64,000 nt of DNA, from the NCBI RefSeq assembly GCF_014196745.1, contig NZ_JACIEH010000003.1:868001-932000 (forward strand), in the 5' to 3' direction. Shown here piece by piece: positions 45,601 to 54,006 of this stretch. Origin of the DNA: Sphingomonas kyeonggiensis (GTDB taxonomy: Bacteria > Pseudomonadota > Alphaproteobacteria > Sphingomonadales > Sphingomonadaceae). Position 1 is the first letter of the stretch; each line of letters opens with the position of its first letter. Position numbers and translations under genes: made by a program. Under the pieces are notes generated by a model. The model did not search any database, was not told the DNA's origin, and saw only the letters and a list, made by a program, of their open reading frames with translations.

Positions 45601-48600
45601 TGTGGTCACCCTGGCCGATGGTGCGCATCTCGCAGCCGGCGGCGCCGGTGCGGGCACCTTCACCGCGGGCGGGCTGGTCCTGTCCGGCGGCTCGGTGCTC
45701 GACATGGGGCTGGGTGCGCCGAACGTGGCGGGCACCAGCGACCGGATCCAGGTCAATGGCGACCTGACGCTCGACGGCACGCTCAACGTCACCGATCTGG
45801 GCGGCTTCGGCGTCGGCGTCTATCGCCTGATCGACTATACCGGCGCGCTGACCGACAATGGGCTGGTGATCGGCGCGCTGCCGGCCGGCGCGAACCTGCC
45901 GCACATCAACCTGCAGACCTCGGTCGGCAACCAGGTCAACCTGGTCTATGACAATGTCGTCCCCGAGATTCAGTTCTGGGACGGCACCGGCACCACCGCC
46001 AATGGCGCGATTGGTGGCGGATCGGGCAGCTGGACCTCGAGCCGCACCAACTGGACCAACGCCGATGGCACCGCCAATGACAGCTGGGGCGGGCGCTTCG
46101 CCGTGTTCCAGGGCGCGGCCGGCACGGTGACGGTGGACGGCGCGATCAACCTCACCGGCATGCAGTTCATGACCGATGGCTATGTGATCGCAGCCGGCAC
46201 CGGGTCGCTGGGCCTGGCCGAGGCGCAGACCAATATCCGCGTCGATCCGGGCGTGACCGCGACGATCGGCGCCGGGATCGGCGGCAGCGGCGGGATCAAC
46301 AAGCTCGACACCGGCACGCTGATCCTTGCGGGCGTCAACAGCTATGCGGGCGCCACCACCGTGGCCGGCGGCACGCTGCGGGCCGGGGCGGGCGGGGCGC
46401 TGCCGACCGGCACCACGGTGACGATCGCGGCGGGCGCGACGCTCGACCTGGCCGTATCGCAGGCCGTCGCCAGCCTGGCGGGCGATGGCCAGGTGACGCT
46501 GTCGGGCGGCAGCCTCACCACCGGCGGCGGCAATGGCGACACCCGCTATGCCGGCGTGATCAGCGGCAGCGGCGGGCTGACCAAGACCGGGACCGGCGTG
46601 TTCACCCTGGGCGGCGCGAACAGCTATACCGGCGCGACCACCGTGTCGGCCGGCACGCTGCGGCTCGATGGGGGTGCGATCGGCAGCGGCGCGCTGAGCG
46701 TGGCGAGCGGCGCGACCTTCGACGTCAATGGCGGTACCGCTTCGGTATCGGGCCTGGGCGGCGCGGGGCGGATCCTGCTCGGCAGCGGCTCGCTGATCGC
46801 GAACACCGGCACCACCAGCAGCTTCACCGGGGTGATCAGCGGCACCGGCAGCTTCGTGAAGGCGGGCAGCGGCACCCTGACACTGGGTGCGGCCAACACC
46901 TATTCGGGCGGCACCACCGTGACCGGGGGCACGCTGAGCGCGGGCATCGCCAACGCCTTCGGCACGGGCGCGCTCATCGTCAATGGGGACGGCAAGGTCG
47001 CGCTCGGCGGTTTCGCGACGACGGTCGGCGGGCTCGCCGGCAGCGGCAATATCGACCTGGGCAGCGCCGTGCTGACGGTGAACAGCACCGACTCGACCAG
47101 CTATTCGGGCGTACTCTCGGGCAGCGGCCGGCTGATCAAGTCGGGCACCGGCACGCTGACGCTGGGCGGCGCCAACAGCTATACCGGATCGACCACGATC
47201 AATGGCGGCCTGCTGGTGGTCAACGGATCGCTGGCCGGGACGGTGACGATCGGTGCGAACGGGCGGATCGGCGGATCGGGCAGGACCGGCTCGCTCAGCG
47301 TCTCGGGCATCGTCGCGCCGGGCAACTCGATCGGCACGCTCAACGTGGCGGGCAGCCTGACCCTCGCGGCGGGATCGGTCTATCAGGTCGAAGTGTCGCC
47401 CACCGGCCTCTCCGACCAGATCATCGCCACCGGCACGGTGACGCTCGGCGGCGGCACCGTATCGGTGCTGACCGGCGGGCAAACCAGCTTCTCGCCGCTC
47501 ACCACCTACACGATCGTCACCGGGGCGGCGGTGAACGGTACCTTTGGGGGCGTCGTCACCGATCTCGCCTTCCTCACGCCGAGCCTGGTCTACAAGGCCA
47601 GCACCGTGGAGCTGCGCCTGCTGCGCAACGATGTGAGCCTGAACGGCGTCGCCCAGACCGCGAACCAGATCGCGGTGGCATCGGCGGTCGGCGCGCAGAG
47701 CTCGGGCGCGGTGTTCGATGCGGCGATCGGGCTGAGCGCCGCCGGCGCCCGCGATGCCTTCGATCAGCTTTCGGGCGAAGTGTTCACGGCGGGCCTCGCG
47801 GTGGCAGGACGTGACGGGCATGACGCGGCGCGCGAGCTGATCGCCCGGGCCGACGGGCCACCCGGACAGAAGAAGAGTTTCTGGATCGCAGGCGACATCG
47901 GCCAGATCAGTGCCGGTGCGCACAGTGGCTATGCCGGGATCGAGTCGGACCGCCAGACGGTGTCGGCAGGCATCGAAGTGACGGGCGATACGCTGCGCTA
48001 CGGCTTCGCCTATCGGCACGCCCGCAACGACATCAGCCTCGACGCGCGGGCGAGCGAAGGCACGCTGGTGAGCAATTCGGCCTATGCCTATTTCGGCTAC
48101 AGCTTGCAGGGCCTGCGCATCGCCGGCGGCTTCGGCTATGCCAAGCACACTCTGTCGACCGATCGCCGGGTGGCGTTCGGCGGGCTCGCCAACCGGCTCA
48201 CTTCGGACGGCGACGGCGAGAGCCTTACGAGCTTCGGCGAGGCGGCCTATCTGCTGCCCGTGGGCAAGGCCCTGCGTGTCGGCCCCTATGCCGGGGCCAG
48301 TGTGACCTCCGTCCGTTTCGACCGGGTGCAGGAATGGGGCGGCGCTGCGGCGCTGACGGCGGGCAGGACGCGCAGCACCACCACCCTCGCCAGCTACGGC
48401 CTGCGCGGCACCACCGTGATCGACGGGATCACGCTGAGTGGCGACATTGGCGGGCGCTCCTATCTCGACGATCCCCAGGCACGGCGGATGTTCGCCTTTG
48501 TCGATACCGGCAACGGGTTCGAGGCGGGTGCGGGGCAGTTCGGCAAGACGAGTATCGCCGGGCGGCTCGACGCTTCGACCAATGTCGGCCGGTTCACCAT

Positions 48601-48679
48601 GGGCCTGGGGCTGCGCGGCGAGAGCGGTAGTGGCGGCTCGAGCTATGGCGCGCGTGCCAGCGCCGGTTTCCGTTTCTGA
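42611..48679 (+). CDS. Giant autotransporter (type Va secretion) with repeat-rich passenger
   Basis: A 2022-residue protein. A signal peptide ends at AHAQ (about residue 29). The passenger is Gly/Thr/Asn-rich beta-helix with many autotransporter-associated repeats of the form LTKTGTGTFTLGGANSY. A C-terminal beta-barrel from about residue 1755 ends SAGFRF, with Phe as last residue. The passenger should be exported through its own barrel and exposed on or released from the surface. No protease or lipase motif is apparent, so adhesion or biofilm is only a guess. Two units of about 379 residues are tandem duplicates. Confidence 0.93.
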   Translation: MTFSIRARSLRTRLLLSVCFLALPTVAHAQNTTIGAGTIKTGNTNLDADDTLTVAAGGAAQVAGNRAVTINGASTGTGIVITNDGTIEGVPTSGSNGRAISGTGAASVNGAPPAVWDRTMTIVNRGTVRGGNDAIQITATAADFGTIRIDNSGTIVSTGLTNAAGVGQVAQGIEVTIPGATFELTNRAGGSITGNQGVVSSATTTIVNAGTITGTGVTVVTNSPNPGDTAVSQGEGVRGTNGGALTLTNEATGNISGVYGIIGTGNTTIVNRGTISGSATGGNSSVTREAIRINLGLNTVNNVTLAAGSVTTTGGTNAVAFGGAPLANTTVVNTLTIETGATINGNLSGWNSTIPAGTVVTDILNLTGTGSQVLVNTSGFDVLNVQGGTWGLINGQTLRDGATISAGATLRYDDGGTSGGSIAGAIVNNGTLVQNRTSTVTHTGIVTGSGGVQVTNTGQLTLFGQNNYSGDTVISNGRLRTGMTDNSFSASSAVIVTGNGVLDLTDATRVDVNGTSVAAPIARNQTIANLSGNGTVVTSSGSSAGAILTTGSGGGDTEFSGVVSGIGGLTKVGTGTLTLSGANTADGLLTINGGGVALSGAWDGGVAMAAGTRLSGGGSINGVLDASGATLAPGNGGVGVLTTRGLILSAGSVLNYDLGAPGTGDRIQVTGDLILDGTLNIADVGQFGEGVYRLINYSGALTDNGLVIGGVPAGANGGLMTIQTSINKQVNLVYGIQESATFQFWDGIDISGDGAIQGGSGSWTNSFPNWTDKDGVTNSGWGGTFAVFQGAAGTVTVDDAILFTGAQFSTDGYEIAAGTGTLTTAGALINLRVDEHLTGTISAAIGGSGGVVKNDLGTLILSGANSYAGATIVKFGTLVALNGSALPATSNVTVDANATLDLRADQSLGGLNGGGNVLLGGGLVTGGLNANDSFSGVVSGNGGLTKTGTGTFTLGGANAYLGTTRVDAGTLQLNGSVAGAVKVAGGATLSGTGSAAGVVTLADGAHLAAGGAGAGTFTAGGLVLSGGSVLDMGLGAPNVAGTSDRIQVNGDLTLDGTLNVTDLGGFGVGVYRLIDYTGALTDNGLVIGALPAGANLPHINLQTSVGNQVNLVYDNVVPEIQFWDGTGTTANGAIGGGSGSWTSSRTNWTNADGTANDSWGGRFAVFQGAAGTVTVDGAINLTGMQFMTDGYVIAAGTGSLGLAEAQTNIRVDPGVTATIGAGIGGSGGINKLDTGTLILAGVNSYAGATTVAGGTLRAGAGGALPTGTTVTIAAGATLDLAVSQAVASLAGDGQVTLSGGSLTTGGGNGDTRYAGVISGSGGLTKTGTGVFTLGGANSYTGATTVSAGTLRLDGGAIGSGALSVASGATFDVNGGTASVSGLGGAGRILLGSGSLIANTGTTSSFTGVISGTGSFVKAGSGTLTLGAANTYSGGTTVTGGTLSAGIANAFGTGALIVNGDGKVALGGFATTVGGLAGSGNIDLGSAVLTVNSTDSTSYSGVLSGSGRLIKSGTGTLTLGGANSYTGSTTINGGLLVVNGSLAGTVTIGANGRIGGSGRTGSLSVSGIVAPGNSIGTLNVAGSLTLAAGSVYQVEVSPTGLSDQIIATGTVTLGGGTVSVLTGGQTSFSPLTTYTIVTGAAVNGTFGGVVTDLAFLTPSLVYKASTVELRLLRNDVSLNGVAQTANQIAVASAVGAQSSGAVFDAAIGLSAAGARDAFDQLSGEVFTAGLAVAGRDGHDAARELIARADGPPGQKKSFWIAGDIGQISAGAHSGYAGIESDRQTVSAGIEVTGDTLRYGFAYRHARNDISLDARASEGTLVSNSAYAYFGYSLQGLRIAGGFGYAKHTLSTDRRVAFGGLANRLTSDGDGESLTSFGEAAYLLPVGKALRVGPYAGASVTSVRFDRVQEWGGAAALTAGRTRSTTTLASYGLRGTTVIDGITLSGDIGGRSYLDDPQARRMFAFVDTGNGFEAGAGQFGKTSIAGRLDASTNVGRFTMGLGLRGESGSGGSSYGARASAGFRF
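44510..46500 (+). repeat. Tandem duplication inside the autotransporter passenger
   Basis: Matching protein segments recur with a period of 1137 bases (379 codons). Examples are YRLINYSGALTDNGLVIG at 44684 with YRLIDYTGALTDNGLVIG at 45821, QFWDG at about 44838 and 45971, and FAVFQGAAGTVTVD in both. The copies have diverged but keep the frame. Each holds one QFWDG-to-SYAGAT block. Confidence 0.85.
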
Positions 48680-48711
48680 TCAAGGCAAGCGACGAACCAA
48701 GGAGAGAGAGA

Positions 48712-49077
48712 ATGATGAAGACCGTGAAGATCGCCGTGACCATCGGCGCGCTGCTGATCTCGAGCCAGGCGCTCGCCCAGAAGGCCGGCCAGACCCGCGC
48801 CGAGGCGCAGGCGGCATCGGCCAAGAAGTTCAGGAATCTCGACGCCGACGGCAATGGCAAGGGCAGCCCGACCGAACTGCTCGCCTTCATGACCAAGGCG
48901 GCGGAGAAGCGCGGCGAGACGATGGACCAGGCCAAGGTCGATCGCCGGCTGAAGCGGCTCGACACCGATGGCGACGGCAATGTCAGCGCCGCCGAGCTGG
49001 CCGCCGAGGACCTCGCCAAGTTCGACAAGGCCGACGTCAACAGGAATGGCGTGCTCGACGCCGACGAAGCGCAGTGA
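48712..49077 (+). CDS. Exported EF-hand calcium-binding protein
   Basis: A 121-residue protein with a signal peptide ending near ALAQK and three EF-hand loops: DADGNGKGSPTE, DTDGDGNVSAAE and DVNRNGVLDADE. Each has acidic residues at the calcium-ligating positions 1, 3, 5 and 12. It should bind calcium in the periplasm or outside the cell. AAGGAGAG lies before the ATG. It follows the autotransporter by 32 bases without an intervening terminator, so the two may share a transcript. Confidence 0.9.
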   Translation: MMKTVKIAVTIGALLISSQALAQKAGQTRAEAQAASAKKFRNLDADGNGKGSPTELLAFMTKAAEKRGETMDQAKVDRRLKRLDTDGDGNVSAAELAAEDLAKFDKADVNRNGVLDADEAQ

Positions 49078-49082
49078 TCGCG

Positions 49083-49120
49083 CGCCCTTCCCGGGCGACC
49101 TGAGCCTGGGAAGGGCGTTT
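49083..49120 (+). terminator. Rho-independent terminator after the EF-hand gene
   Basis: CGCCCTTCCC (49083-49092) pairs with GGGAAGGGCG (49108-49117), followed by only TTT. It lies five bases after the stop and would close the autotransporter/EF-hand transcription unit. The short T-run makes it weaker than the others. Confidence 0.7.
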
Positions 49121-49127
49121 CGCCCGC

Positions 49128-50096
49128 TCAGTAGATGGCGGGCGGGTCGCTCGCCGGGAAGCTTTCCTCGAGCGCCTCGTCCAGCTCGCGGTCGAGCTCC
49201 TCGGCGCGTTCGTCGACCGGCAGGCGGCCGGCCAGCCACAGCGCCAGGTTGCGCACATAGGCGCGGACCGACGCCTGGGCCTCGGGCGAGCCGGCCAGGG
49301 CGTCGCCGGGCGCTTCGCTGACGAAGCTGGGGCAGCCGGCGGCGGGGTCCCAGTTATAGTCGGCGAAATGGTGGAAGGTGGATTCCGCCCAGGCCGGGCC
49401 GCCGGCTTCCGAAGGCTCGAAGGCGACCGCGATGTTGAACGCGCGGCCGGTGACCTTGCTGGTGCCGGTGGCGATCACCCGGGCGGTGCGGTCGTCGGCC
49501 GGCACGCCGACCGCGCCTTCGTGCGGGTGCGCGGGCAGGAAGCGGATCAGGCCGGTCGGGGCATCGGCGTCGCGCAGGACGGGATGCGGATCGCCATGGA
49601 TCTCGATCTCCTGATAGTCGCCGTTCGCGCCCGAATGATAGTTCGGCCAGAGGATGTAGCTGGTCTCCTGGTCGTCGATCACATGGCGGCTCGCATCGGG
49701 ATCGAGATGCTTGCTGTGGAAGAAATGCGCTTGGCCGACCCCGCCCAGCGTGCAGACCGAGCAGCCCAGGTCCATATGGTCGCGAGTCACCATCAGGCCG
49801 CGCCCGCTCTCGCGGAAGCGGCTGATCGCCTCGCAATCCTCGGGCGTCAGGCCGTCGCCGGTGTCGACCGCGAACAGCCAGAGGCTGTCATAGTCCGACT
49901 GGTCGAGCGTCGAGAGCACCGGATCGGGAGTGCCCGGCGCGGTCCGGTCGCGCGCGGTGACGTCGAACAGCGGCGCACCGTCCGCGTCCGTCAGCTCGGC
50001 CAGATAGTCGCGCAGCATCGAGAAGCGCGAGATGTTCCAGTCATCCTCGACATTGGGGATGGTGGTCTGGAGCAGGATCTTGATCGGCGACGCCAT
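49128..50096 (-). CDS. Hypothetical protein, possible amidotransferase-like fold with SFPASDPP tail
   Basis: A 322-residue cytosolic protein I cannot name. The early part alternates strands and helices (KILLQTTIP, YDSLWLFAVDTGDGL, GRGLMVTRDHMDLGCSVC), which recalls ThuA or class I glutamine-amidotransferase-like folds. The match is weak and no catalytic triad is clear. The C-terminus LDEALEESFPASDPPA is a short motif seen at the end of many unrelated small proteobacterial proteins. ATG 50096 has GGGGAG upstream. It is convergent with the EF-hand gene and precedes no operon partner. Confidence 0.7.
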   Translation of the reverse strand: MASPIKILLQTTIPNVEDDWNISRFSMLRDYLAELTDADGAPLFDVTARDRTAPGTPDPVLSTLDQSDYDSLWLFAVDTGDGLTPEDCEAISRFRESGRGLMVTRDHMDLGCSVCTLGGVGQAHFFHSKHLDPDASRHVIDDQETSYILWPNYHSGANGDYQEIEIHGDPHPVLRDADAPTGLIRFLPAHPHEGAVGVPADDRTARVIATGTSKVTGRAFNIAVAFEPSEAGGPAWAESTFHHFADYNWDPAAGCPSFVSEAPGDALAGSPEAQASVRAYVRNLALWLAGRLPVDERAEELDRELDEALEESFPASDPPAIY

Positions 50097-50164
50097 GTTA
50101 TACTCCCCGGGGCTGGACAGCCCAGATATCATGGCGCCCCGAGGGGCTCCAGCTCTCCTATGGT

Positions 50165-50671
50165 TTACTTGACACGCATCGGCAGGCCCGCGACCACCAG
50201 CATCACCTCGCCGGCGATCGCCGCCACTGCCTGATTGATCCGGCCGGCAGCGTCGCGGAAGCGCCGGGCCAGGGCATTGTCGGGGACTATGCCGAGGCCG
50301 GTTTCGTTGGCGACGAGGATCAGCTCACCCTCGAAGCGCGCGATGGCATCTACGAGCGCTGCGGTGGCTTCCTCCATGTCCGCATCGACGAGCAGCAGGT
50401 TGCTTGCCCAGAGGGTGAGGCAATCGACCAGTACCACCGCCCCGGTGCCGCTCGCCGCATCGAGCGCGGCGGCGAGATCGCGCGGGGCATCGACCGTATC
50501 CCAGCGCGCATCGCGATCGGCGCGGTGGCGGGCGATGCGATCGGCCATCTCCTCGTCCCAGGCCTCGGCCGTGGCGATGAAGACATGGCGGCCGGCGAGC
50601 GCCTCGGCGCGCTGCTGGGCGTAGCGGCTCTTGCCCGAGCGGGCGCCACCCAGGACGAACAGGCGGGTCAT
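50165..50671 (-). CDS. cobU: Adenosylcobinamide kinase / guanylyltransferase
   Basis: A 168-residue bifunctional enzyme that phosphorylates adenosylcobinamide and transfers GMP to give adenosyl-GDP-cobinamide. The P-loop is LGGARSGKSRYAQ, followed by HVFIATAEAWDEEM with the region that carries the guanylylated residue, DCLTLWASNLL and VANETGLGIVPDN. The second motif pair identifies CobU/CobP clearly. It is the last gene of the cobalamin cluster and overlaps cobQ by four bases. Confidence 0.95.
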   Translation of the reverse strand: MTRLFVLGGARSGKSRYAQQRAEALAGRHVFIATAEAWDEEMADRIARHRADRDARWDTVDAPRDLAAALDAASGTGAVVLVDCLTLWASNLLLVDADMEEATAALVDAIARFEGELILVANETGLGIVPDNALARRFRDAAGRINQAVAAIAGEVMLVVAGLPMRVK

Positions 50672-52125
50672 GGCGTCTCCTTCGCAAGCGCGAGCAGCGC
50701 GTCGATGTCGACATGCTCCTCGAGCCGGGCGGCGATCTCGTCGAGCGCGGCATCGACGTCCGCCACATAATCGCGCCCGCTGCCCGATACGCCGATGCGG
50801 GCGAGCAACGCGGTGCGGGCCTCGGGCGCGGCGAGCAGGCCGTGGAGATAGCTGCCCATCACCGAACCGTCGCGGCTGACCGCGCCTTCGGGCCCAAGGC
50901 CGTCCAGCTCGGCGAAGGGGCGGGCGGTGTCGGGGCCGCGCGTCTCGCCCATGTGCATCTCATAGCCGGTGACCGGCGCGCCGAGCGCGGTGCCGGAGGC
51001 ATGGCGGAGTATCTTGGCGGGGGCGAGTTCGGTCTCGACATCGAGCAGGCCGAGCCCCTCGACCCGGCCCGGTGGCCCCTCGATCCCGAGTGGATCGGCG
51101 ACGCTGCCGCCGAGCATCTGATAGCCGCCGCACAGCCCGAGTACCGCGCCGCCGCGGCGATGATGCGCAAGGATGTCGATGTCCCAGCCCTGGGCGCGGA
51201 GAAAGGCGAGATCGGCGATCGTCGCCTTGGAGCCGGGCAGCACGATCAGCGCGGCGTCACCCGGGATCGGGGTGCCGGGCGGGATCATGACCAGTTCGAC
51301 GCCAGGCTCGAGCTTCAGCGGATCGAGATCGTCGAAATTGGCGATGCGCGGCAGGATCGGGCAGGCGACCAGCTTGCGGCCTTCGCGGCGTGGTGTCGCG
51401 CGGTCGAGCACCACGGCATCCTCGCTCGGCAGGCGGACGGTGGCGGGCAGCCAAGACACCACGCCGAAGCCGCGCCAGCCCGATCGCTCCTCGATCGCGC
51501 GATAGCCGTCTTCGAACAAGGCGGGATCGCCACGGAACTTGTTGATCAGGAAGCCGCGGATCATTGCCGCGTCGGCAAGCGTCAACACTGCGCGAGTGCC
51601 GACGATGGCGGCGATCACGCCGCCCCGGTCGATATCGCCGACCAGAACCACCGGCACGTTCGCGGCGCGGGCGAAGCCCATGTTCGCGATGTCGCCGGCG
51701 CGCAGGTTGATCTCGGCGGGCGAGCCGGCGCCTTCGACCACGACGATGTCGCATTCGGCCCGCAGCCGCGCATAGCTCTCCAGCACTTCGCCGAGCAGGC
51801 TCCGCCGCGCCTCGCGGAAATTGCCGGAGCCGAGCGTGCCGCGCACCTTGCCGTGCACGATCAACTGCGAGGTGCGATCGGCCTGGGGCTTGAGCAGCAC
51901 GGGGTTCATGTCGGTATGCGGCGGCACGCGGCAGGCAATCGCCTGGAGTGCCTGGGCGCGGCCGATCTCGCCGCCGTCCATCGTCACCGCGGCATTGTTC
52001 GACATGTTCTGCGGCTTGAACGGGCGCACGCTCAGCCCGCGATTGGCGAAGGCACGGCAGAGCCCGGCGACCAGCACCGACTTGCCGACGTCCGACCCGG
52101 TGCCCTGCAGCATCAGCGCACCCAT
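50668..52125 (-). CDS. cobQ: Cobyric acid synthase
   Basis: A 485-residue glutamine-dependent amidotransferase that amidates four side chains of adenosylcobyrinic acid a,c-diamide to give cobyric acid. The N-terminal domain has the ATP site LQGTGSDVGKSVLVAGLC and the C-terminal domain has the nucleophile Cys in LGLCGGYQMLGG. Full length for the family. Its retention without corrin-ring genes is notable. It overlaps cbiB by 13 bases. Confidence 0.95.
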   Translation of the reverse strand: MGALMLQGTGSDVGKSVLVAGLCRAFANRGLSVRPFKPQNMSNNAAVTMDGGEIGRAQALQAIACRVPPHTDMNPVLLKPQADRTSQLIVHGKVRGTLGSGNFREARRSLLGEVLESYARLRAECDIVVVEGAGSPAEINLRAGDIANMGFARAANVPVVLVGDIDRGGVIAAIVGTRAVLTLADAAMIRGFLINKFRGDPALFEDGYRAIEERSGWRGFGVVSWLPATVRLPSEDAVVLDRATPRREGRKLVACPILPRIANFDDLDPLKLEPGVELVMIPPGTPIPGDAALIVLPGSKATIADLAFLRAQGWDIDILAHHRRGGAVLGLCGGYQMLGGSVADPLGIEGPPGRVEGLGLLDVETELAPAKILRHASGTALGAPVTGYEMHMGETRGPDTARPFAELDGLGPEGAVSRDGSVMGSYLHGLLAAPEARTALLARIGVSGSGRDYVADVDAALDEIAARLEEHVDIDALLALAKETP

Positions 52126-53051
52126 GCGACGGCTCCCGCGATTCCCCAGAGCAGCAGGCAGGCGCGGACATAGAGGCGCAGAGCACGGGCGATGTCGCCT
52201 GCGTTTGCGTCGGTGCGTCCTTCGCCGATCCAGGGCTTGGCGTGCATTACGCCGTCATAGGCGATCGGGCCGACAAGGCGCAGCCCCAGTGCGCCGGCCA
52301 TCGCCGCCTCGGGCCAGCCGGCATTGGGCGAGGCGTGGTTGCCGTGATCGCGCCATAGCGTGCGCCAGCCGCCGGCGCCGGCGAGGCAGAGCAGCAGGCC
52401 GGAGAGGCGGGCGGGGAGCAGGTTGAGCAAATCGTCGGTCCGTGCCGCCGCCCAGCCGAACGCGCGCCAGCGGGGCTCGCGGTGGCCGATCATCGAGTCC
52501 GCCGTGTTGATCGCCTTGTAGGCCCAGACCCCGGGCAGGCCGAGCAGCAGCAGCCAGAAGAGCGGGGCGACCACGCCGTCGCAGAAGCTCTCGGCCAGGC
52601 TCTCGATTGCGGCACGGGCGATGCCGGGTTCGTCGAGCGAGGCGGTGTCGCGGCCGACGATCATGCCGACCGCCTCGCGGGCTGCTGGCAGGTCACCGGC
52701 CTGCAGCGCTTTCGCCACCGGCCGGACATGGTCGAACAGGCTGCGCTGGGCGAGTGCGGGCCAGGCGAGCAGCGCGACCGCCAGCCAGCCCCAGGGGCTG
52801 AGATACGCGAGCAGCAGGTGCTGGGCGATCCAGCCGGTGCCGCCGGCGATCAGGATCAGCAAGAGTATGGTGGCGACCCCCAGCGCGCGGCGGATGGCGT
52901 CGCTGCGTTCGGGGCGGTTCCACAGCGTCTCGCATGCGCCGATGACTCGGGCGAACAGCCCGACCGGATGACCGATCCGGCGATAGAGCGCGCCCGGCCA
53001 GCCGATCGCGGCATCGAGTGCAAGTGCGGTGAGCGCGATCGGCTCAGCCAT
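52113..53051 (-). CDS. cbiB: Adenosylcobinamide-phosphate synthase
   Basis: A 312-residue inner-membrane protein (CbiB; CobD in Pseudomonas naming) that joins cobyric acid and aminopropanol phosphate. About five hydrophobic segments are visible, with the family stretches ESLAESFCDGVVAPLFW, INTADSMIGHR and NAGWPEAAMAGALG. ATG 53051 is used because the longer frame overlaps the whole start of the next gene. It overlaps the decarboxylase gene by eight bases. It works directly downstream of CobQ. Confidence 0.94.
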   Translation of the reverse strand: MAEPIALTALALDAAIGWPGALYRRIGHPVGLFARVIGACETLWNRPERSDAIRRALGVATILLLILIAGGTGWIAQHLLLAYLSPWGWLAVALLAWPALAQRSLFDHVRPVAKALQAGDLPAAREAVGMIVGRDTASLDEPGIARAAIESLAESFCDGVVAPLFWLLLLGLPGVWAYKAINTADSMIGHREPRWRAFGWAAARTDDLLNLLPARLSGLLLCLAGAGGWRTLWRDHGNHASPNAGWPEAAMAGALGLRLVGPIAYDGVMHAKPWIGEGRTDANAGDIARALRLYVRACLLLWGIAGAVAWVR

Positions 53052-54006
53052 GCGCCAGCGCTGCCTCGAGCCGGGCCAGGCCGTCGCCCCCGGGCAGGCC
53101 GATGCGGAGCCAGCGCGGCTGCCCGGCAAAGGGGCGGGTCAGGATCGCCTGGGCAGCGAGCTGCTCGAACAGCGCCATGCCGTCCGGCACTTCGACCAGG
53201 CGGAAGAGCGGGCAGGCACCGGTAGGACGATGGCCGGCGCCGGCGAGCACGGCGTTGAGCGCGGCGGCCTCGGCATAGAGCTGGCCGCGCATCGCCTCGA
53301 TCCATTTGTGGTCGCGATAGCCAGCGGTGCCGATCGCGATCGCGGCGGCGGAAACCGGCCAGGCGCCGAGCGCGGCGCGGACCGCATCCAGGATCGGCGC
53401 TGGGCCGAGCACGAAGCCCAGCCGTACGCCGGCCAGGCCGAAGAACTTGCCGAAGGAGCGGAAGATCACCAGCCGCCGCGCGTCGTCGATCGCACCGGCG
53501 AGGCTCAGCGCGGGATCGACATCCGCAAAGGCCTCGTCGAGCAGCAGCCAGGCGCGGTCCGCGCGGGCATCGAGCAGTTCGAACAGCCGGGCGGGAGGCA
53601 GCGTGCGGCCGTCCGGGTTGTTCGGATTGGCGAGGATCAGCGTGCCGCTTCCCGCCTCGTCCAGAGCGGTAGGCGTGGCACCCGTGATCATCTCGCCATG
53701 GGTGCGATAGGTCGGAGCGACATAGCGGGCGGTGCCGCCGATCAGCCCGCCGACGAGCCGGAGCGCGATCTCGGTGCCGGGCACGGCGCAGACATGGCGC
53801 GGGTCGAGCCCGAAATAGCCGGCGGCCGCGGCTTCGAGCGCGGCCAGGTCGTGCCGCTCGGGCAGGCGCTGCCAGTCGATCGAGTGGGTGTCGGCGCCGG
53901 GCCAGGGGTGCGGGTTGATGCCCGTGGAAAGGTCGATCCAGTCGTTCCCGCCATAGTGCCGCCGCGCCGCTTCGAGGCCGCCGCCATGCCAGGTCCAGCT
54001 GGTCAT
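53044..54006 (-). CDS. cobC: Threonine-phosphate decarboxylase
   Basis: A 320-residue PLP enzyme (class I aminotransferase fold) that makes aminopropanol phosphate for the nucleotide loop. STGINPHPWP near the N-terminus, LANPNNPDG, LLDEAFAD and the PLP-binding Lys in RSFGKFFGLAG are all present. The symbol follows Pseudomonas denitrificans; Salmonella calls it CobD. ATG 54006 overlaps cobS by four bases. The partner for condensation is the CbiB product of the next gene. Confidence 0.93.
   Translation of the reverse strand: MTSWTWHGGGLEAARRHYGGNDWIDLSTGINPHPWPGADTHSIDWQRLPERHDLAALEAAAAGYFGLDPRHVCAVPGTEIALRLVGGLIGGTARYVAPTYRTHGEMITGATPTALDEAGSGTLILANPNNPDGRTLPPARLFELLDARADRAWLLLDEAFADVDPALSLAGAIDDARRLVIFRSFGKFFGLAGVRLGFVLGPAPILDAVRAALGAWPVSAAAIAIGTAGYRDHKWIEAMRGQLYAEAAALNAVLAGAGHRPTGACPLFRLVEVPDGMALFEQLAAQAILTRPFAGQPRWLRIGLPGGDGLARLEAALAHG

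Noticed and set aside
45101..48148. A 1015-codon open frame antisense to the autotransporter
   Set aside because: Its Ala/Arg/Gly-rich sequence has no domain pattern; it mirrors the codon bias of the well-supported autotransporter frame.
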